64,000 bases of DNA from Rugalucina vietnamica (lineage: Eukaryota > Mollusca > Bivalvia > Lucinida > Lucinidae), in NCBI GenBank assembly GCA_964017185.1, contig OZ024876.1, positions 33,271,278 through 33,335,277 on the forward strand, given 5' to 3'. Positions within the stretch are counted from its first letter, which is position 1; every line of letters begins with the position of its first letter. Under the pieces are notes generated by a model. It was not told the DNA's origin. It searched no databases and saw only the letters and a program-made list of their open reading frames with translations. Position numbers and translations under genes: made by a program. This document shows, piece after piece, positions 1 through 7,642 of the stretch.

Positions 1-471
1 TCAAACATAAAATTCATTCTCGGCATCCCAGATGACGAGGATGACATCGTCACTGATGTCAGTGTACCACACTTAGTCATCTTTGACGATATGTTGGGAG
101 ACAAAGATGAAGAAAAAATTAAGTTATGGTTTACGAGAAAAGGACAGCATAGAAATGGCAGTTTGGTCTACATCACACAAAACTTATTTCAACAAAGCAA
201 AGCATCCCGCACGATAAGTTTGAATGCTCATTATCTGGTTTTGTTCCAAAGTCCAAGGGACAAAATGCAGATCAAAGTTCTTTCCAATCAACTGCAAACA
301 CCACACATGATTCCTGCCTTTAACGATGCAACATCAAAACCTCATGGTTACTTACTGGTCGATTTGAAACCAACCACACCAAATTACTTGAGATTGAGAA
401 CAAATATTTTTCAACATTGGTTTACAAAATCAGATCAATCGGGACCAGTGGTTTATTTTCCAAGCGTATAA
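1..471 (+). CDS. FtsK/HerA-type genome-packaging ATPase, C-terminal fragment
   Basis: The frame is open from base 1, so the start lies outside the window; 156 codons are visible before TAA. Residues 24-31 read HLVIFDDM, a hydrophobic strand ending in two acidic residues as in a Walker B motif. A conserved-looking YITQNLFQQ stretch follows, as in the sensor/arginine-finger region of A32/FtsK-HerA packaging ATPases. In Polintons this motor would pump DNA into the capsid. The Walker A part is outside the window. The stop codon overlaps a TATAAAAG motif at 467-474. The family call rests on these motifs plus the gene neighbourhood. Confidence 0.82.
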   Translation, partial: SNIKFILGIPDDEDDIVTDVSVPHLVIFDDMLGDKDEEKIKLWFTRKGQHRNGSLVYITQNLFQQSKASRTISLNAHYLVLFQSPRDKMQIKVLSNQLQTPHMIPAFNDATSKPHGYLLVDLKPTTPNYLRLRTNIFQHWFTKSDQSGPVVYFPSV

Positions 472-474
472 AAG
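467..474 (+). promoter_or_regulatory. TATA-box-like motif before the 511 gene
   Basis: TATAAAAG overlaps the stop codon of the ATPase gene and lies 37 bases before the ATG at 511. The same 8-mer occurs before several other genes of the element (1326, 2548, 3680, 4755), which suggests gene-by-gene late promoters. This is inferred from position only. Confidence 0.5.
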
Positions 475-510
475 GGTGTGTTTGGTTTGACATTGATCAG
501 TTTAGTCATC

Positions 511-1314
511 ATGGCTGTAGGAAAAACATCTGCTAACTTGATTCGTGCACTTTACAATTTGAGCAAGGAACACGATGCTCAGAAACGAAAAACTTTGCTT
601 AATGCAGGTTTAGCTGAAATGATCAAATGGTTTTCATTAGCAGCTCGTAAAATCATTGAGGGAAAAATGAAATTGCCTAAACAAACTAAAAACTTCATGG
701 ATAGACATAAAGATGATGTTAGAAAATTAGCAAGTGCAATGACAGATCCAGAAGTCAAACGTAGTATCATTCTAAAACCAGGCGGTGGTGGTTTCTTTGG
801 TGGTGTAATTATCAGAAGTTTGATTCGATGGGATGGTACTAAACTCTTGAGACGTAAAAGATCAACTCCAAAGAAATCTAAATCTAAAACTAAAAAAAGA
901 CCTGCCAAAAAATCCAAAAAACGCATCAATGATAAATTTGTTACCAAAAGAAGAAATAAAAAAAGTAAATCTGTAAGTCCTAATTCACCAGCAGTAGGTA
1001 CAAGTTGGCAAAATCTAGGAATGTCTTCACCTGATGCCAATGCAAGACGAATGTCTTTGTCAATTGCAAGATTTTCACCACTTAGAACTTCACCAAAACC
1101 AATTGTTTCACCTCTGAATTCAAAACAACGTTACATCATGCAAAACAGTCCTACATTTCAGAAACGACACGGAACTATTCCATACATGCACTTGTTAGAT
1201 CCAAAAGAGTTTGTCATGAATGATCAAACTGCATTTCCTTCTGATGTTGAAAGAATAAAAAGAGCAAAACAAGAACTTGTAAGAAGAGCTGCTAAGAAAC
1301 GACTTTTGTTTTGA
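511..1314 (+). CDS. basic Polinton protein, paralogue of the next gene
   Basis: A 267-residue protein; ATG 511 is the first ATG in frame and follows a TATA-like motif. The N-terminal ~90 residues look helical. They contain IIEGKMKLPKQTK near residue 48 and end in RSIILKPGGGGFFGG (residues 84-98). The middle (112-155) is extremely Lys/Arg-rich, as expected of a nuclear or DNA-binding tail, and the C-terminus has Ser-Pro repeats. Its first ~100 residues align in pattern with the 1380-1784 product, including the I-x-G-x-x-x-L-x-K block and the following Gly-Gly. A virion or core role is likely from context, but no function can be assigned. The Gly-rich stretch could be a cleavage site for the adenain-like protease. 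Confidence 0.72.
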   Translation: MAVGKTSANLIRALYNLSKEHDAQKRKTLLNAGLAEMIKWFSLAARKIIEGKMKLPKQTKNFMDRHKDDVRKLASAMTDPEVKRSIILKPGGGGFFGGVIIRSLIRWDGTKLLRRKRSTPKKSKSKTKKRPAKKSKKRINDKFVTKRRNKKSKSVSPNSPAVGTSWQNLGMSSPDANARRMSLSIARFSPLRTSPKPIVSPLNSKQRYIMQNSPTFQKRHGTIPYMHLLDPKEFVMNDQTAFPSDVERIKRAKQELVRRAAKKRLLF

Positions 1315-1325
1315 AAAAAAAAAAC

Positions 1326-1333
1326 TATAAAAG
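1326..1333 (+). promoter_or_regulatory. TATA-box-like motif before the 1380 gene
   Basis: TATAAAAG lies in the short intergenic stretch 1315-1379, 47 bases before ATG 1380. It is the only copy of this motif in non-coding sequence of the element, which supports a real promoter role. Confidence 0.55.
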
Positions 1334-1379
1334 CTCAATGTTAGCTAAATTTTGACACAGTTTGCAAAATTGCATCAGC

Positions 1380-1784
1380 ATGGCAGCTACTAAAACAAAG
1401 CGTCGTACTAGAAAAATATTAAAGAAAAAAAGTTTAATCAAATCGTATGGTTCTTTTCTTGAAGGACTGACTCATTTACCACCTAGATGTCGTCAAAAAA
1501 TGATCAATGATTCACCTAAAGAAGTCATCGACTCAGTCGGTGAATGTTGCCTGAACATTATAAAAGGCAATGTCCGTTTGACAAAAGCTCAAAAACAAAA
1601 ATTGCAAGCTCGACAACGTCACATACGTTTACTGAGTTCAAAGCAAGTGTCTGTGCCAGATAAAAAGAAAATTATCAATCAGAAAGGAGGTGCATTGCTC
1701 GGTTTATTACTAAAACCTTTGCTGGCTCCCATTGTTGGTTCAGTACTTGGAAGTCTCCTCAATCCTCATCATGGAAGGGCGTAA
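1380..1784 (+). CDS. small basic Polinton virion-type protein with hydrophobic C-terminus
   Basis: A 134-residue protein. The first 20 residues are Lys/Arg-rich, followed by a helical region with NIIKGNVRLTKAQKQKL. A NQKGG motif precedes a strongly hydrophobic tail, ALLGLLLKPLLAPIVGSVLG. This layout recurs in Polintons and adintoviruses as a small structural protein. The GG junction next to a membrane-active-looking tail is what an adenain-type protease could process. Exact role unknown. It is a probable tandem paralogue of the 511-1314 gene. The next gene starts one base after its stop (or overlaps it, if ATG 1771 is used). Confidence 0.75.
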   Translation: MAATKTKRRTRKILKKKSLIKSYGSFLEGLTHLPPRCRQKMINDSPKEVIDSVGECCLNIIKGNVRLTKAQKQKLQARQRHIRLLSSKQVSVPDKKKIINQKGGALLGLLLKPLLAPIVGSVLGSLLNPHHGRA

Positions 1785-1785
1785 A

Positions 1786-2607
1786 ATGGCCATTGTTCCA
1801 TTTAAACTTTGGGAAGACATGAAACGCTGGAAAGAAGAACAAATTCAAAAACCTAGATTACCACCTAATCCAAATGTGTCTGCCACAGCAAGTCTTCAGA
1901 GAGACTTATCTTCGGTCATGGCTGACGAAGACATGTCCGAAGCTGAAAAAGCTCAATTATTTGGTGAAACTTTACACAAATTTCAATCGGCTCACAAAAA
2001 AGCTTTGCAAGATCAATCTTTAAAATTACCAAGTGTAACATCCAGTTCCTCTAGAATGAACCAACTTGTATTAGATAGTGTACCTAGCACGATGAAACGA
2101 AAAGCACAACTTTTACTTAACATTTTAAAAGATAATCCAAACATGACTTGGGATGATGATGGTACCGTAAAACTTTATGGTAAAGCTATTGAAGGATCTA
2201 ATATCATTGACTTGGTCAATGATGTTTTAAGACATAGAAAAGGCAGTGAACCCACGGGATGGCAACCGTTTGCTGAAGGGTTAAGAGAAATGAATATTCC
2301 TCAAGATGTAATTGGAAATAGGGAAAGGTGGGAGTGGATGCATCGGGGCGTATCTTCTTCTCCTAGAACTCCAGATGACAATTATGTCACACCAGCCCAA
2401 AAACGTGTTTCGACAGCACATAAACGTGCAAGTCGTATTCCCGTTTCTAAAACACAGAAAACAACTAAAAGAAAAGTCAAATCAGAATTTACACCATCCG
2501 AGCTAGCAAAAGCAGTTGTATTCTCCTTTGTCTGCCACAAAAAGTTATATAAAAGAAGAAATGTCTACGCCAAAGTTCCAACCCAAACAGTGGCTCACTT
2601 ACGATGA
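1786..2607 (+). CDS. conserved Polinton protein of unknown function
   Basis: A 273-residue protein if ATG 1786 is used; an in-frame ATG at 1771 would overlap the previous gene by 14 bases. The N-terminus, AIVPFKLWEDMKRWKEEQ, followed by a Pro-rich stretch and an acidic helix (EDMSEAEKAQLFGETLHKFQ), is a pattern I associate with Polinton capsid-gene neighbourhoods. The middle region resembles a small alpha/beta domain (KAQLLLNILKDNP...GTVKLYGKAI), and the tail is basic and Ser/Thr-rich. No catalytic motif is visible. It is likely structural or assembly-related from position, but the function is unassigned. Confidence 0.7.
   Translation: MAIVPFKLWEDMKRWKEEQIQKPRLPPNPNVSATASLQRDLSSVMADEDMSEAEKAQLFGETLHKFQSAHKKALQDQSLKLPSVTSSSSRMNQLVLDSVPSTMKRKAQLLLNILKDNPNMTWDDDGTVKLYGKAIEGSNIIDLVNDVLRHRKGSEPTGWQPFAEGLREMNIPQDVIGNRERWEWMHRGVSSSPRTPDDNYVTPAQKRVSTAHKRASRIPVSKTQKTTKRKVKSEFTPSELAKAVVFSFVCHKKLYKRRNVYAKVPTQTVAHLR
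2548..2555 (+). promoter_or_regulatory. TATA-box-like motif before the integrase
   Basis: TATAAAAG (within TATATAAAAG, 2546-2555) lies 59 bases before the integrase ATG. It sits inside the 3' end of the preceding gene, like most copies of this motif in the element. Confidence 0.45.
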
Positions 2608-2613
2608 TCAATA

Positions 2614-3684
2614 ATGAATTTTGACAAATTGTATTATGATCCAAAAAGTCCTGCAGGTTATGCTGGTGAACAAGCTTTGTACAAGCTTGCTAGAAAATCT
2701 TCTAAAAATGTCAAATTGAAAGATGTCAGAAATTGGTTGAAAAAACAACAGACCTACACTTTACATAAACCTATCAGAAGAAAATTTTTACGTCGTAAGA
2801 CTGTGGTTGCAGGAATTGATCATCAATGGCAAGCCGATCTAGCAGACATGTCAAAAATGTCAAAGTCCAATGATAAATTTAGATATCTGCTTTGCATTAT
2901 CGATGTGTTTTCAAAATTTGCATGGGTTGTACCCATTGCAGACAAGACGGGAAAAACTTTAGTAAATGCATTTAAACTTGTGTTGAAAAATGGGCGTCAA
3001 CCAAAAAGTTTGCAAACTGACAAAGGTACAGAATTCAAAAACAGAGACTTTCAAGGGTTTTTAAAATCTAAGAAAATTCATTTCTTCACAACTGAAAACC
3101 CAGAAACAAAAGCAAGTATTGTTGAAAGATTCCAAAGAACTTTGAAAAGTCGCATGTGGAAGTATTTCACGCACAATCGCACTTTGCGATATGTTGATGT
3201 TCTTCCAAAATTAGTCGAAGGTTACAATCATGCATATCACAGAAGTATCAAACGTGCACCTGTTTCTGTGACAAAAGAGAATGAACCTCAAGTGTCTGAA
3301 ATTCTTTTTGGCAAACCTAGAAAACTGCAAAAACAAACTAAAATCAAAGTAGGTGATTATGTTAGGATCAATAAAACTAAACGCACATTTGACAAAGGAT
3401 ATTTGCCAAATTGGACACAGGAATTGTTTCAGATTTCTGATGTGGTGAAAACGCAGTTTCCCACTACCTATAAAATAAGAGATCTCGATGGTGAATCTGT
3501 CAGTGGTACATTCTACTCTCAAGAGTTACAACGTGTCGAAAAAGATCAGATTTTTGAAATCGATTCGGTCTTAGCTCACAGAAAACGCAAAGTTGGAAAG
3601 AAGTGGGTTAAAGAAATCAAAGTACACTGGAAAGGATATCCATCGAAATTTGACAGTTGGATTCTAGAGTCTGATCTTGTATAA
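2614..3684 (+). CDS. Polinton DDE integrase with C-terminal chromodomain
   Basis: A 356-residue retroviral-type integrase that inserts the element into chromosomes. The catalytic core shows D75 (QADL), D136 (QTDKGTEF) and E171 (KASIVERF), with 34 residues between the last two. An N-terminal helical region precedes the core. Residues about 235-300 form an SH3-like region (KVGDYVRI). Residues about 310-356 form a chromodomain ending in HWKGYPSKFDSWILESDL, typical of Polinton and some LTR-element integrases and thought to guide chromatin targeting. All catalytic residues are intact. A 17-codon ORF (2561-2614) overlaps the start as TAATG. The stop codon overlaps a TATAAAAG motif. Confidence 0.95.
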   Translation: MNFDKLYYDPKSPAGYAGEQALYKLARKSSKNVKLKDVRNWLKKQQTYTLHKPIRRKFLRRKTVVAGIDHQWQADLADMSKMSKSNDKFRYLLCIIDVFSKFAWVVPIADKTGKTLVNAFKLVLKNGRQPKSLQTDKGTEFKNRDFQGFLKSKKIHFFTTENPETKASIVERFQRTLKSRMWKYFTHNRTLRYVDVLPKLVEGYNHAYHRSIKRAPVSVTKENEPQVSEILFGKPRKLQKQTKIKVGDYVRINKTKRTFDKGYLPNWTQELFQISDVVKTQFPTTYKIRDLDGESVSGTFYSQELQRVEKDQIFEIDSVLAHRKRKVGKKWVKEIKVHWKGYPSKFDSWILESDLV

Positions 3685-3687
3685 AAG
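3680..3687 (+). promoter_or_regulatory. TATA-box-like motif overlapping the integrase stop
   Basis: TATAAAAG overlaps the integrase TAA, exactly as the 467 copy overlaps the ATPase TAA. It is too close (2 bases) to ATG 3689 to serve that start classically, so it may drive the penton-like gene at 3991, or ATG 3689 may be read only from longer transcripts. Confidence 0.35.
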
Positions 3688-3688
3688 C

Positions 3689-3994
3689 ATGAAAATGGAT
3701 TTTAGAAGTTCATTCAATCGCAGTGGTGATAACACTTCTGTGCAATCTTCTGCAGACAGTAAAACCAAAATAGCTAAAAATCCTTTAACATTTTTCACTC
3801 AGATCATTGTAGTATACATGATAATCATCACATCCCTAGTTCACATCAGTTTGAGAAGTCCAGATAAAGAATTGTGGTTGATTTTACTCAGCAGTTCGAT
3901 AGGGTACATTTTGCCATCACCTGGCCTCAAATTCAGAAAACAACAATCTCTGTCTTCTTCTAGTGACGAACTTTCAAAAGAAGTAAAACCATGA
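3689..3994 (+). CDS. small Polinton membrane protein
   Basis: A 101-residue protein from ATG 3689 (ATG 3695 also possible). The N-terminal 30 residues are Ser-rich and polar. A hydrophobic segment at about residues 33-54 (FFTQIIVVYMIIITSLVHI) and a second at about 61-78 (LWLILLSSSIGYILPS) predict one or two membrane passes. The tail is polar. The stop overlaps the next gene's start as ATGA (3991-3994), implying coupled expression. A virion membrane or membrane-lysis role is possible; no family recognised. Confidence 0.6.
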   Translation: MKMDFRSSFNRSGDNTSVQSSADSKTKIAKNPLTFFTQIIVVYMIIITSLVHISLRSPDKELWLILLSSSIGYILPSPGLKFRKQQSLSSSSDELSKEVKP

Positions 3995-4836
3995 AAGATT
4001 TTTACTTGACATTACTCAGTGATAGTTGTTTGAACACTTTTCCAAGTAACAAACAATCCAATTTTACGGTACGTTTAGATCATCCAATACAAGTTGACAA
4101 AGAAAACTGGGAAGTTGCTCTTGCAGAAATTATCACTCCTGCAGAAATTTTAAATATTTCGGATGCCAACAATTTTTTCTTTCTAAGATTAACCGAACAA
4201 GCTGCAAAGAGACTCAAATTGTCCAGTGATGAAACAGAAGTATGCACGGAAAAAGATTTATGTGTAGAATATAGACTACAAATTCCAAATTCTAATTACA
4301 CCTCTGCACATCACTTAATCCATGAGATGCAAAAAGTGATCGATGCTCGTTTCAAAACTGCATTGGACCAAGCTAACCACTCAGTCACTCTGTCATATGG
4401 AAATAATAGCAAACGTACAAAAGTGCGTTTCGTGGGAGAATATAAAAATGAAATGCATTTGATGTTTCCACAACCTTTAGCAGAAATTCTAGGCGTTGAT
4501 AAAACATTCTTTGGTAAACCCATAGGAAACGATAAGTATCAGTTCAAATATGGTGTAGATTTAAATACACATAGCAATCGTTTCTATGTATACTCAGATG
4601 TGGCAAATTACACTTATATCGGAGACGTTACTGCACCAATACTTAGAGTTATTCCTTTCAAATACATCCAAGGAGAAATTCATTTTCATCAAGAGTTTTT
4701 GAATTTGCATTATGTGCCTGTTGCAAAATCTTACATTGATCAAGTTCACATTAGTATAAAAGGCGATACAGGTGAAGATATTCCATTCATTACTGGAAAG
4801 ACGTTGATCAAGTTACATTTCAGACCCAAAGAATAA
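3991..4836 (+). CDS. Polinton minor capsid (penton-like, single jelly-roll) protein
   Basis: A 281-residue protein. The N-terminus, FYLTLLSDSC...NKQSNFTVRL, followed by a W-E-V-A-L-A-E segment, is a recognisable signature of the Polinton/adintovirus penton-like protein. That protein forms pentameric vertices with a single jelly-roll fold. Beta-strand-rich character continues to the C-terminus (SYIDQVHISIKGDTGEDIPF). Length is normal for the family. It starts by ATGA overlap with the membrane-protein gene and is followed after 7 bases by the next gene. Together with the major capsid protein downstream it implies virion-forming ability. Confidence 0.83.
   Translation: MKDFYLTLLSDSCLNTFPSNKQSNFTVRLDHPIQVDKENWEVALAEIITPAEILNISDANNFFFLRLTEQAAKRLKLSSDETEVCTEKDLCVEYRLQIPNSNYTSAHHLIHEMQKVIDARFKTALDQANHSVTLSYGNNSKRTKVRFVGEYKNEMHLMFPQPLAEILGVDKTFFGKPIGNDKYQFKYGVDLNTHSNRFYVYSDVANYTYIGDVTAPILRVIPFKYIQGEIHFHQEFLNLHYVPVAKSYIDQVHISIKGDTGEDIPFITGKTLIKLHFRPKE
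4755..4762 (+). promoter_or_regulatory. TATA-box-like motif before the 4844 gene
   Basis: TATAAAAG inside the penton-like gene, 82 bases before ATG 4844; same 8-mer as at 467, 1326, 2548 and 3680. Confidence 0.4.
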
Positions 4837-4843
4837 TTTAATA

Positions 4844-5278
4844 ATGCGTACGCGTGGAACAATTTGTCAATATGGGTCGGGATTCAACGATTATCCCGTC
4901 TATCGTGGAGTATCAAGACAATATGGAAATGGTTTAGGATCAATCTTTAAAGCTGCTTTGAGAACAGTTACTCCAATTTTAAAACCTTTAGCAAAAGTTG
5001 GCATACAGAGTGCAAAAAAAGTAGCAAAAGATCATGGAATTAAAGCTTTGAGAGAAATTGTTAAAGGTCAGAATGTCAAACAAGTTCTGAAACAGAGGGG
5101 TAAATCCGCTTTGAAAACTTTTGGTCAGTCTGCAATCGATCAGGTCTCTGCGGGTATAAAATCAAATCAGAAATCCAAAAAGCCTCAGTCCAAATCTAGA
5201 CACCGACCTGTTCACAAAGGCAGGAGAACACTTACAAGAAAAAATCTTAGATTTCCACCAGATTTTTTGAGTAAATAA
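4844..5278 (+). CDS. small basic virion protein with amphipathic helices (pVI/pX-like role suspected)
   Basis: A 144-residue, very basic protein. Two short Gly motifs, QYGSGFNDY and QYGNGLGSIF, occur in the first 33 residues. A long amphipathic helical stretch follows (KAALRTVTPILKPLAKVGIQ). The tail is rich in Lys, Arg and Ser. Its place between penton and major capsid genes, its small size and basic-plus-amphipathic character resemble the adenain-processed internal virion proteins of adenovirus-like viruses. The Gly motifs are plausible processing sites. Assignment is by context, not by a diagnostic domain. Confidence 0.65.
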   Translation: MRTRGTICQYGSGFNDYPVYRGVSRQYGNGLGSIFKAALRTVTPILKPLAKVGIQSAKKVAKDHGIKALREIVKGQNVKQVLKQRGKSALKTFGQSAIDQVSAGIKSNQKSKKPQSKSRHRPVHKGRRTLTRKNLRFPPDFLSK

Positions 5279-5280
5279 AA

Positions 5281-6585
5281 ATGATTCAAATTGGTTCTTG
5301 CGACTGCAGTAAAACAGAAATAGAAATGGAATCTGTTCCACCCACCATGACAACCATGGAGGATACTCAGTGGACAGATTATCATCCTATTGCTTCATTG
5401 GATAGTCATCATGCACCCATTGAATTCGTAATTCCACCACAGACAGAAAATTATACAGATTTGTCTCAAACCTATCTCTATCTGAGATGTCGAATTTTGC
5501 AAGCTGGTGTTGGAAATGATCTTGAGGCAGGCAAAAAAGTAGCCCCTGTGAATAATTTCTTTCACAGCATGTTTAGCAGTATAGATTTGTATTTGAACAA
5601 CAAACTTGTGACAAGTAATATGGACACATATCCTTACAGAGCTTATCTCGAAAACTTGTTTTCATTTGGTTCTGATGTAAAACAAAATCAACTGAAAGCT
5701 GGGGAATTTTGGTATCAAGATGAAACTGGAAAATTTGTTGCTTTTGATTCTGAGCCGATCAAAGCTCGAATAGCAGCTGTGGAAGAAAGTAAACCTTTGG
5801 AATTGATGGGACGATTGCATTTGGATCTAGCCATGCAGGAAAAATATTTGCCAAATGGAATTGAGATCAGACTCAGATTGAATCGAGCTTCACCTCAGTT
5901 TTGTTTGATGGTCGGTGAAGTCGATGGTTATCCCTCGGTAGTCAAAATTGATGTTGCTAAAGTCTCTGTGAGAACAGTACAACTTCTACCAGCAATCACA
6001 AATGATTTGAATCAGACCATAGCTCAGAAACAAGCAAAGTTTCCTATCAGAAGTGTAGAAGTCAAAACTTTCACGATAAACGCTGGGTTGAGATCAAAGA
6101 TTGAGGATCATTTGTTCCAAGGTCAACTTCCAAAACGTGTGTTCATTGGCATGGTCACAAATGAAGAGTTCAATGGAAGCTATGCAAGCAATCCTTTCAG
6201 ATTCCAACATTTCAGACTAAGTAAACTTGAAGTCAGTTGTGATGGACACAATATTTACGGCAGACCTTTTGAACCAAACTTCAATGACAATCAGTACCTG
6301 AGATCATACATGTCACTGTATCAAGCTTTGAGCAGTCAGAACCAGGTTCAAAACTGTAATATTAGTTTCCAGGACTATAAAGACGGATACTGCTTCTGGG
6401 GATTCGATTTGACACCAGACCAAGGAGCTGACCAGAACCATCTGCACCCTTTAAAAACAGGAAACCTGAGACTAGAGCTTCAGTTTGCCAGAGCACTTGC
6501 CTACACCATCAACGTTATTGTCTACGCAGAGTTTGACAATCTGATAGAAATAAACGGACTCAGAGAAGTGGTCACAGACTACTAA
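5281..6585 (+). CDS. Polinton major capsid protein (double jelly-roll)
   Basis: A 434-residue protein resembling the family annotated in animal genomes as 'F54H12.2-like', which corresponds to the Polinton major capsid protein with two jelly-roll domains. Recognisable parts are the N-terminal SVPPTMTTMEDTQW segment, the first jelly-roll strand region (NYTDLSQTYLYLRCRI), FFHSMFSSIDLYLNNKLV near residue 95, and a C-terminal GNLRLELQFA...TINVIVYAEFDN region. ATG 5281 is preferred over ATG 5326 because the short Cys-containing leader GSCDCSKTEIEME is also typical. Three bases separate it from the previous gene. The frame is fully intact. Confidence 0.9.
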   Translation: MIQIGSCDCSKTEIEMESVPPTMTTMEDTQWTDYHPIASLDSHHAPIEFVIPPQTENYTDLSQTYLYLRCRILQAGVGNDLEAGKKVAPVNNFFHSMFSSIDLYLNNKLVTSNMDTYPYRAYLENLFSFGSDVKQNQLKAGEFWYQDETGKFVAFDSEPIKARIAAVEESKPLELMGRLHLDLAMQEKYLPNGIEIRLRLNRASPQFCLMVGEVDGYPSVVKIDVAKVSVRTVQLLPAITNDLNQTIAQKQAKFPIRSVEVKTFTINAGLRSKIEDHLFQGQLPKRVFIGMVTNEEFNGSYASNPFRFQHFRLSKLEVSCDGHNIYGRPFEPNFNDNQYLRSYMSLYQALSSQNQVQNCNISFQDYKDGYCFWGFDLTPDQGADQNHLHPLKTGNLRLELQFARALAYTINVIVYAEFDNLIEINGLREVVTDY

Positions 6586-6589
6586 GAAG

Positions 6590-7213
6590 ATGCATCAGGG
6601 TTATTACATTGAGAAAGATCTGGAATACCAAGCAGACGTATACAGACAGACATTCTCGTCACATGAATCCGACGAACCAAGTGCCTTACAGAAAGAAGTG
6701 GAAGGACACCATACTGAATTCCAGAAGGAAAACTTTCTCATCAAAGCTGTATTGATGAATCTGAGAGAAGGTGTCAGAGACTATGTTCGACATGAATGTC
6801 AGGGATGTAGAATTGACCATCCAAGTCAGAAATACCACGATATGTGTCTATGGACCACTGCAGAAGAATGGATCACTGACTACAAGTACCATGAACCAGC
6901 TTTAGAATGCCTCAACATCTTCGATGTCCTTGAGGATTTTGATGATCTCATGTGGGAACACATGATGGGATCACAGAGAAAGTCCATAGAAGCTATCCAT
7001 TTACTGACTCCAGAACTCACCAATGAAGTATATAAAGACTGGCAGTATTTCAAAAACAATCAGAGAGACATGACAGATCTGTGGAAGACATTCTGGGGCA
7101 AGAAATTGTTAGAATCATACCAAGAAGCAACAGCAGCTGAAGAAGAAAGAACAGCTGAAGAAAACAACAAAGAACAAGATTGCCCAGAATCATCTCCACC
7201 AACAGAAAATTGA
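6590..7213 (+). CDS. Polinton Cys/His protein of unknown function
   Basis: A 207-residue acidic protein starting 5 bases after the major capsid gene. A compact cluster C70-x2-C73-x3-H77-x5-H83-x2-C86 (ECQGCRIDHPSQKYHDMC) suggests a zinc-binding module. The rest is helical, with many aromatic and acidic residues, and the last 35 residues are a Glu-rich disordered tail. I recall the same Cys/His signature in other Polinton neighbourhoods. Function unknown; a regulatory or assembly role is possible. The stop is 2 bases before the protease ATG. Confidence 0.7.
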   Translation: MHQGYYIEKDLEYQADVYRQTFSSHESDEPSALQKEVEGHHTEFQKENFLIKAVLMNLREGVRDYVRHECQGCRIDHPSQKYHDMCLWTTAEEWITDYKYHEPALECLNIFDVLEDFDDLMWEHMMGSQRKSIEAIHLLTPELTNEVYKDWQYFKNNQRDMTDLWKTFWGKKLLESYQEATAAEEERTAEENNKEQDCPESSPPTEN

Positions 7214-7215
7214 AA

Positions 7216-7642
7216 ATGGATACTATACAACTCAGCAGAATATTGAACAATATGCCAGTGAAAGGAGAAGTGTGTGCTAAAGACTTATTACCAGATAGAA
7301 AAACACTGCACACAAAAGCATACATAGTAAACACAGACTTGTCAGATGATCCAGGAGAACATTGGACAGCAGTGTACTTCAGAGACGATAGAGTGATCTA
7401 CTTTGATTCCTATGGTTTACCACCAGATGAAGATTACATCCTACCATTTATCAATCGAAATTCAACTGGATGGATACAGAACACACAAGTGTTACAAGAT
7501 CCATGGAGTAACACTTGTGGAATGTGGTGTATCTATATCATCTATCAGCTCAACAGAGGACATGATCTGAAAACAGCTATTCACAAAGAACTCAAAGGCA
7601 CAGGAAAAGACTTATCTCAGAATGACAGAGACATTGACATGT
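7216..7642 (+). CDS. adenain-like (ULP1-fold) cysteine protease, cut by gap
   Basis: 142 codons are visible from ATG 7216 before the N gap; family members are about 200 residues, so roughly the last quarter is missing. The catalytic set of the adenovirus/Polinton maturation protease is visible: H49 in GEHWTAVYF, D64 in YFDSYG, Q94 for the oxyanion hole and C101 in NTCGMWC. It would process capsid precursor proteins. An in-frame codon series extends upstream to 7180, but ATG 7216 fits the packed gene spacing. Confidence 0.9.

Larger units (their letters stand above)
1..7642 (+). mobile_element. Polinton/Maverick (adintovirus-like) element, partial
   Basis: Ten or more tightly packed same-strand genes include the hallmark set of Polintons. 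These are a packaging ATPase fragment, a DDE integrase with a C-terminal chromodomain, single and double jelly-roll capsid proteins, and an adenain-like cysteine protease. Polintons are usually 15-20 kb and also carry protein-primed DNA polymerase B and terminal inverted repeats. Neither is visible, because the block is cut by the window start and by the N gap at 7643. No frameshift or stop interrupts any visible gene, so the copy looks young or still functional. It lies on the opposite strand to HSD17B4, probably inside an intron, unless the scaffold join across the gap is wrong. Confidence 0.93.

Noticed and set aside
7300..7642. Polinton terminal inverted repeat
   Set aside because: Looked for near both visible edges; none seen because both ends are cut off.
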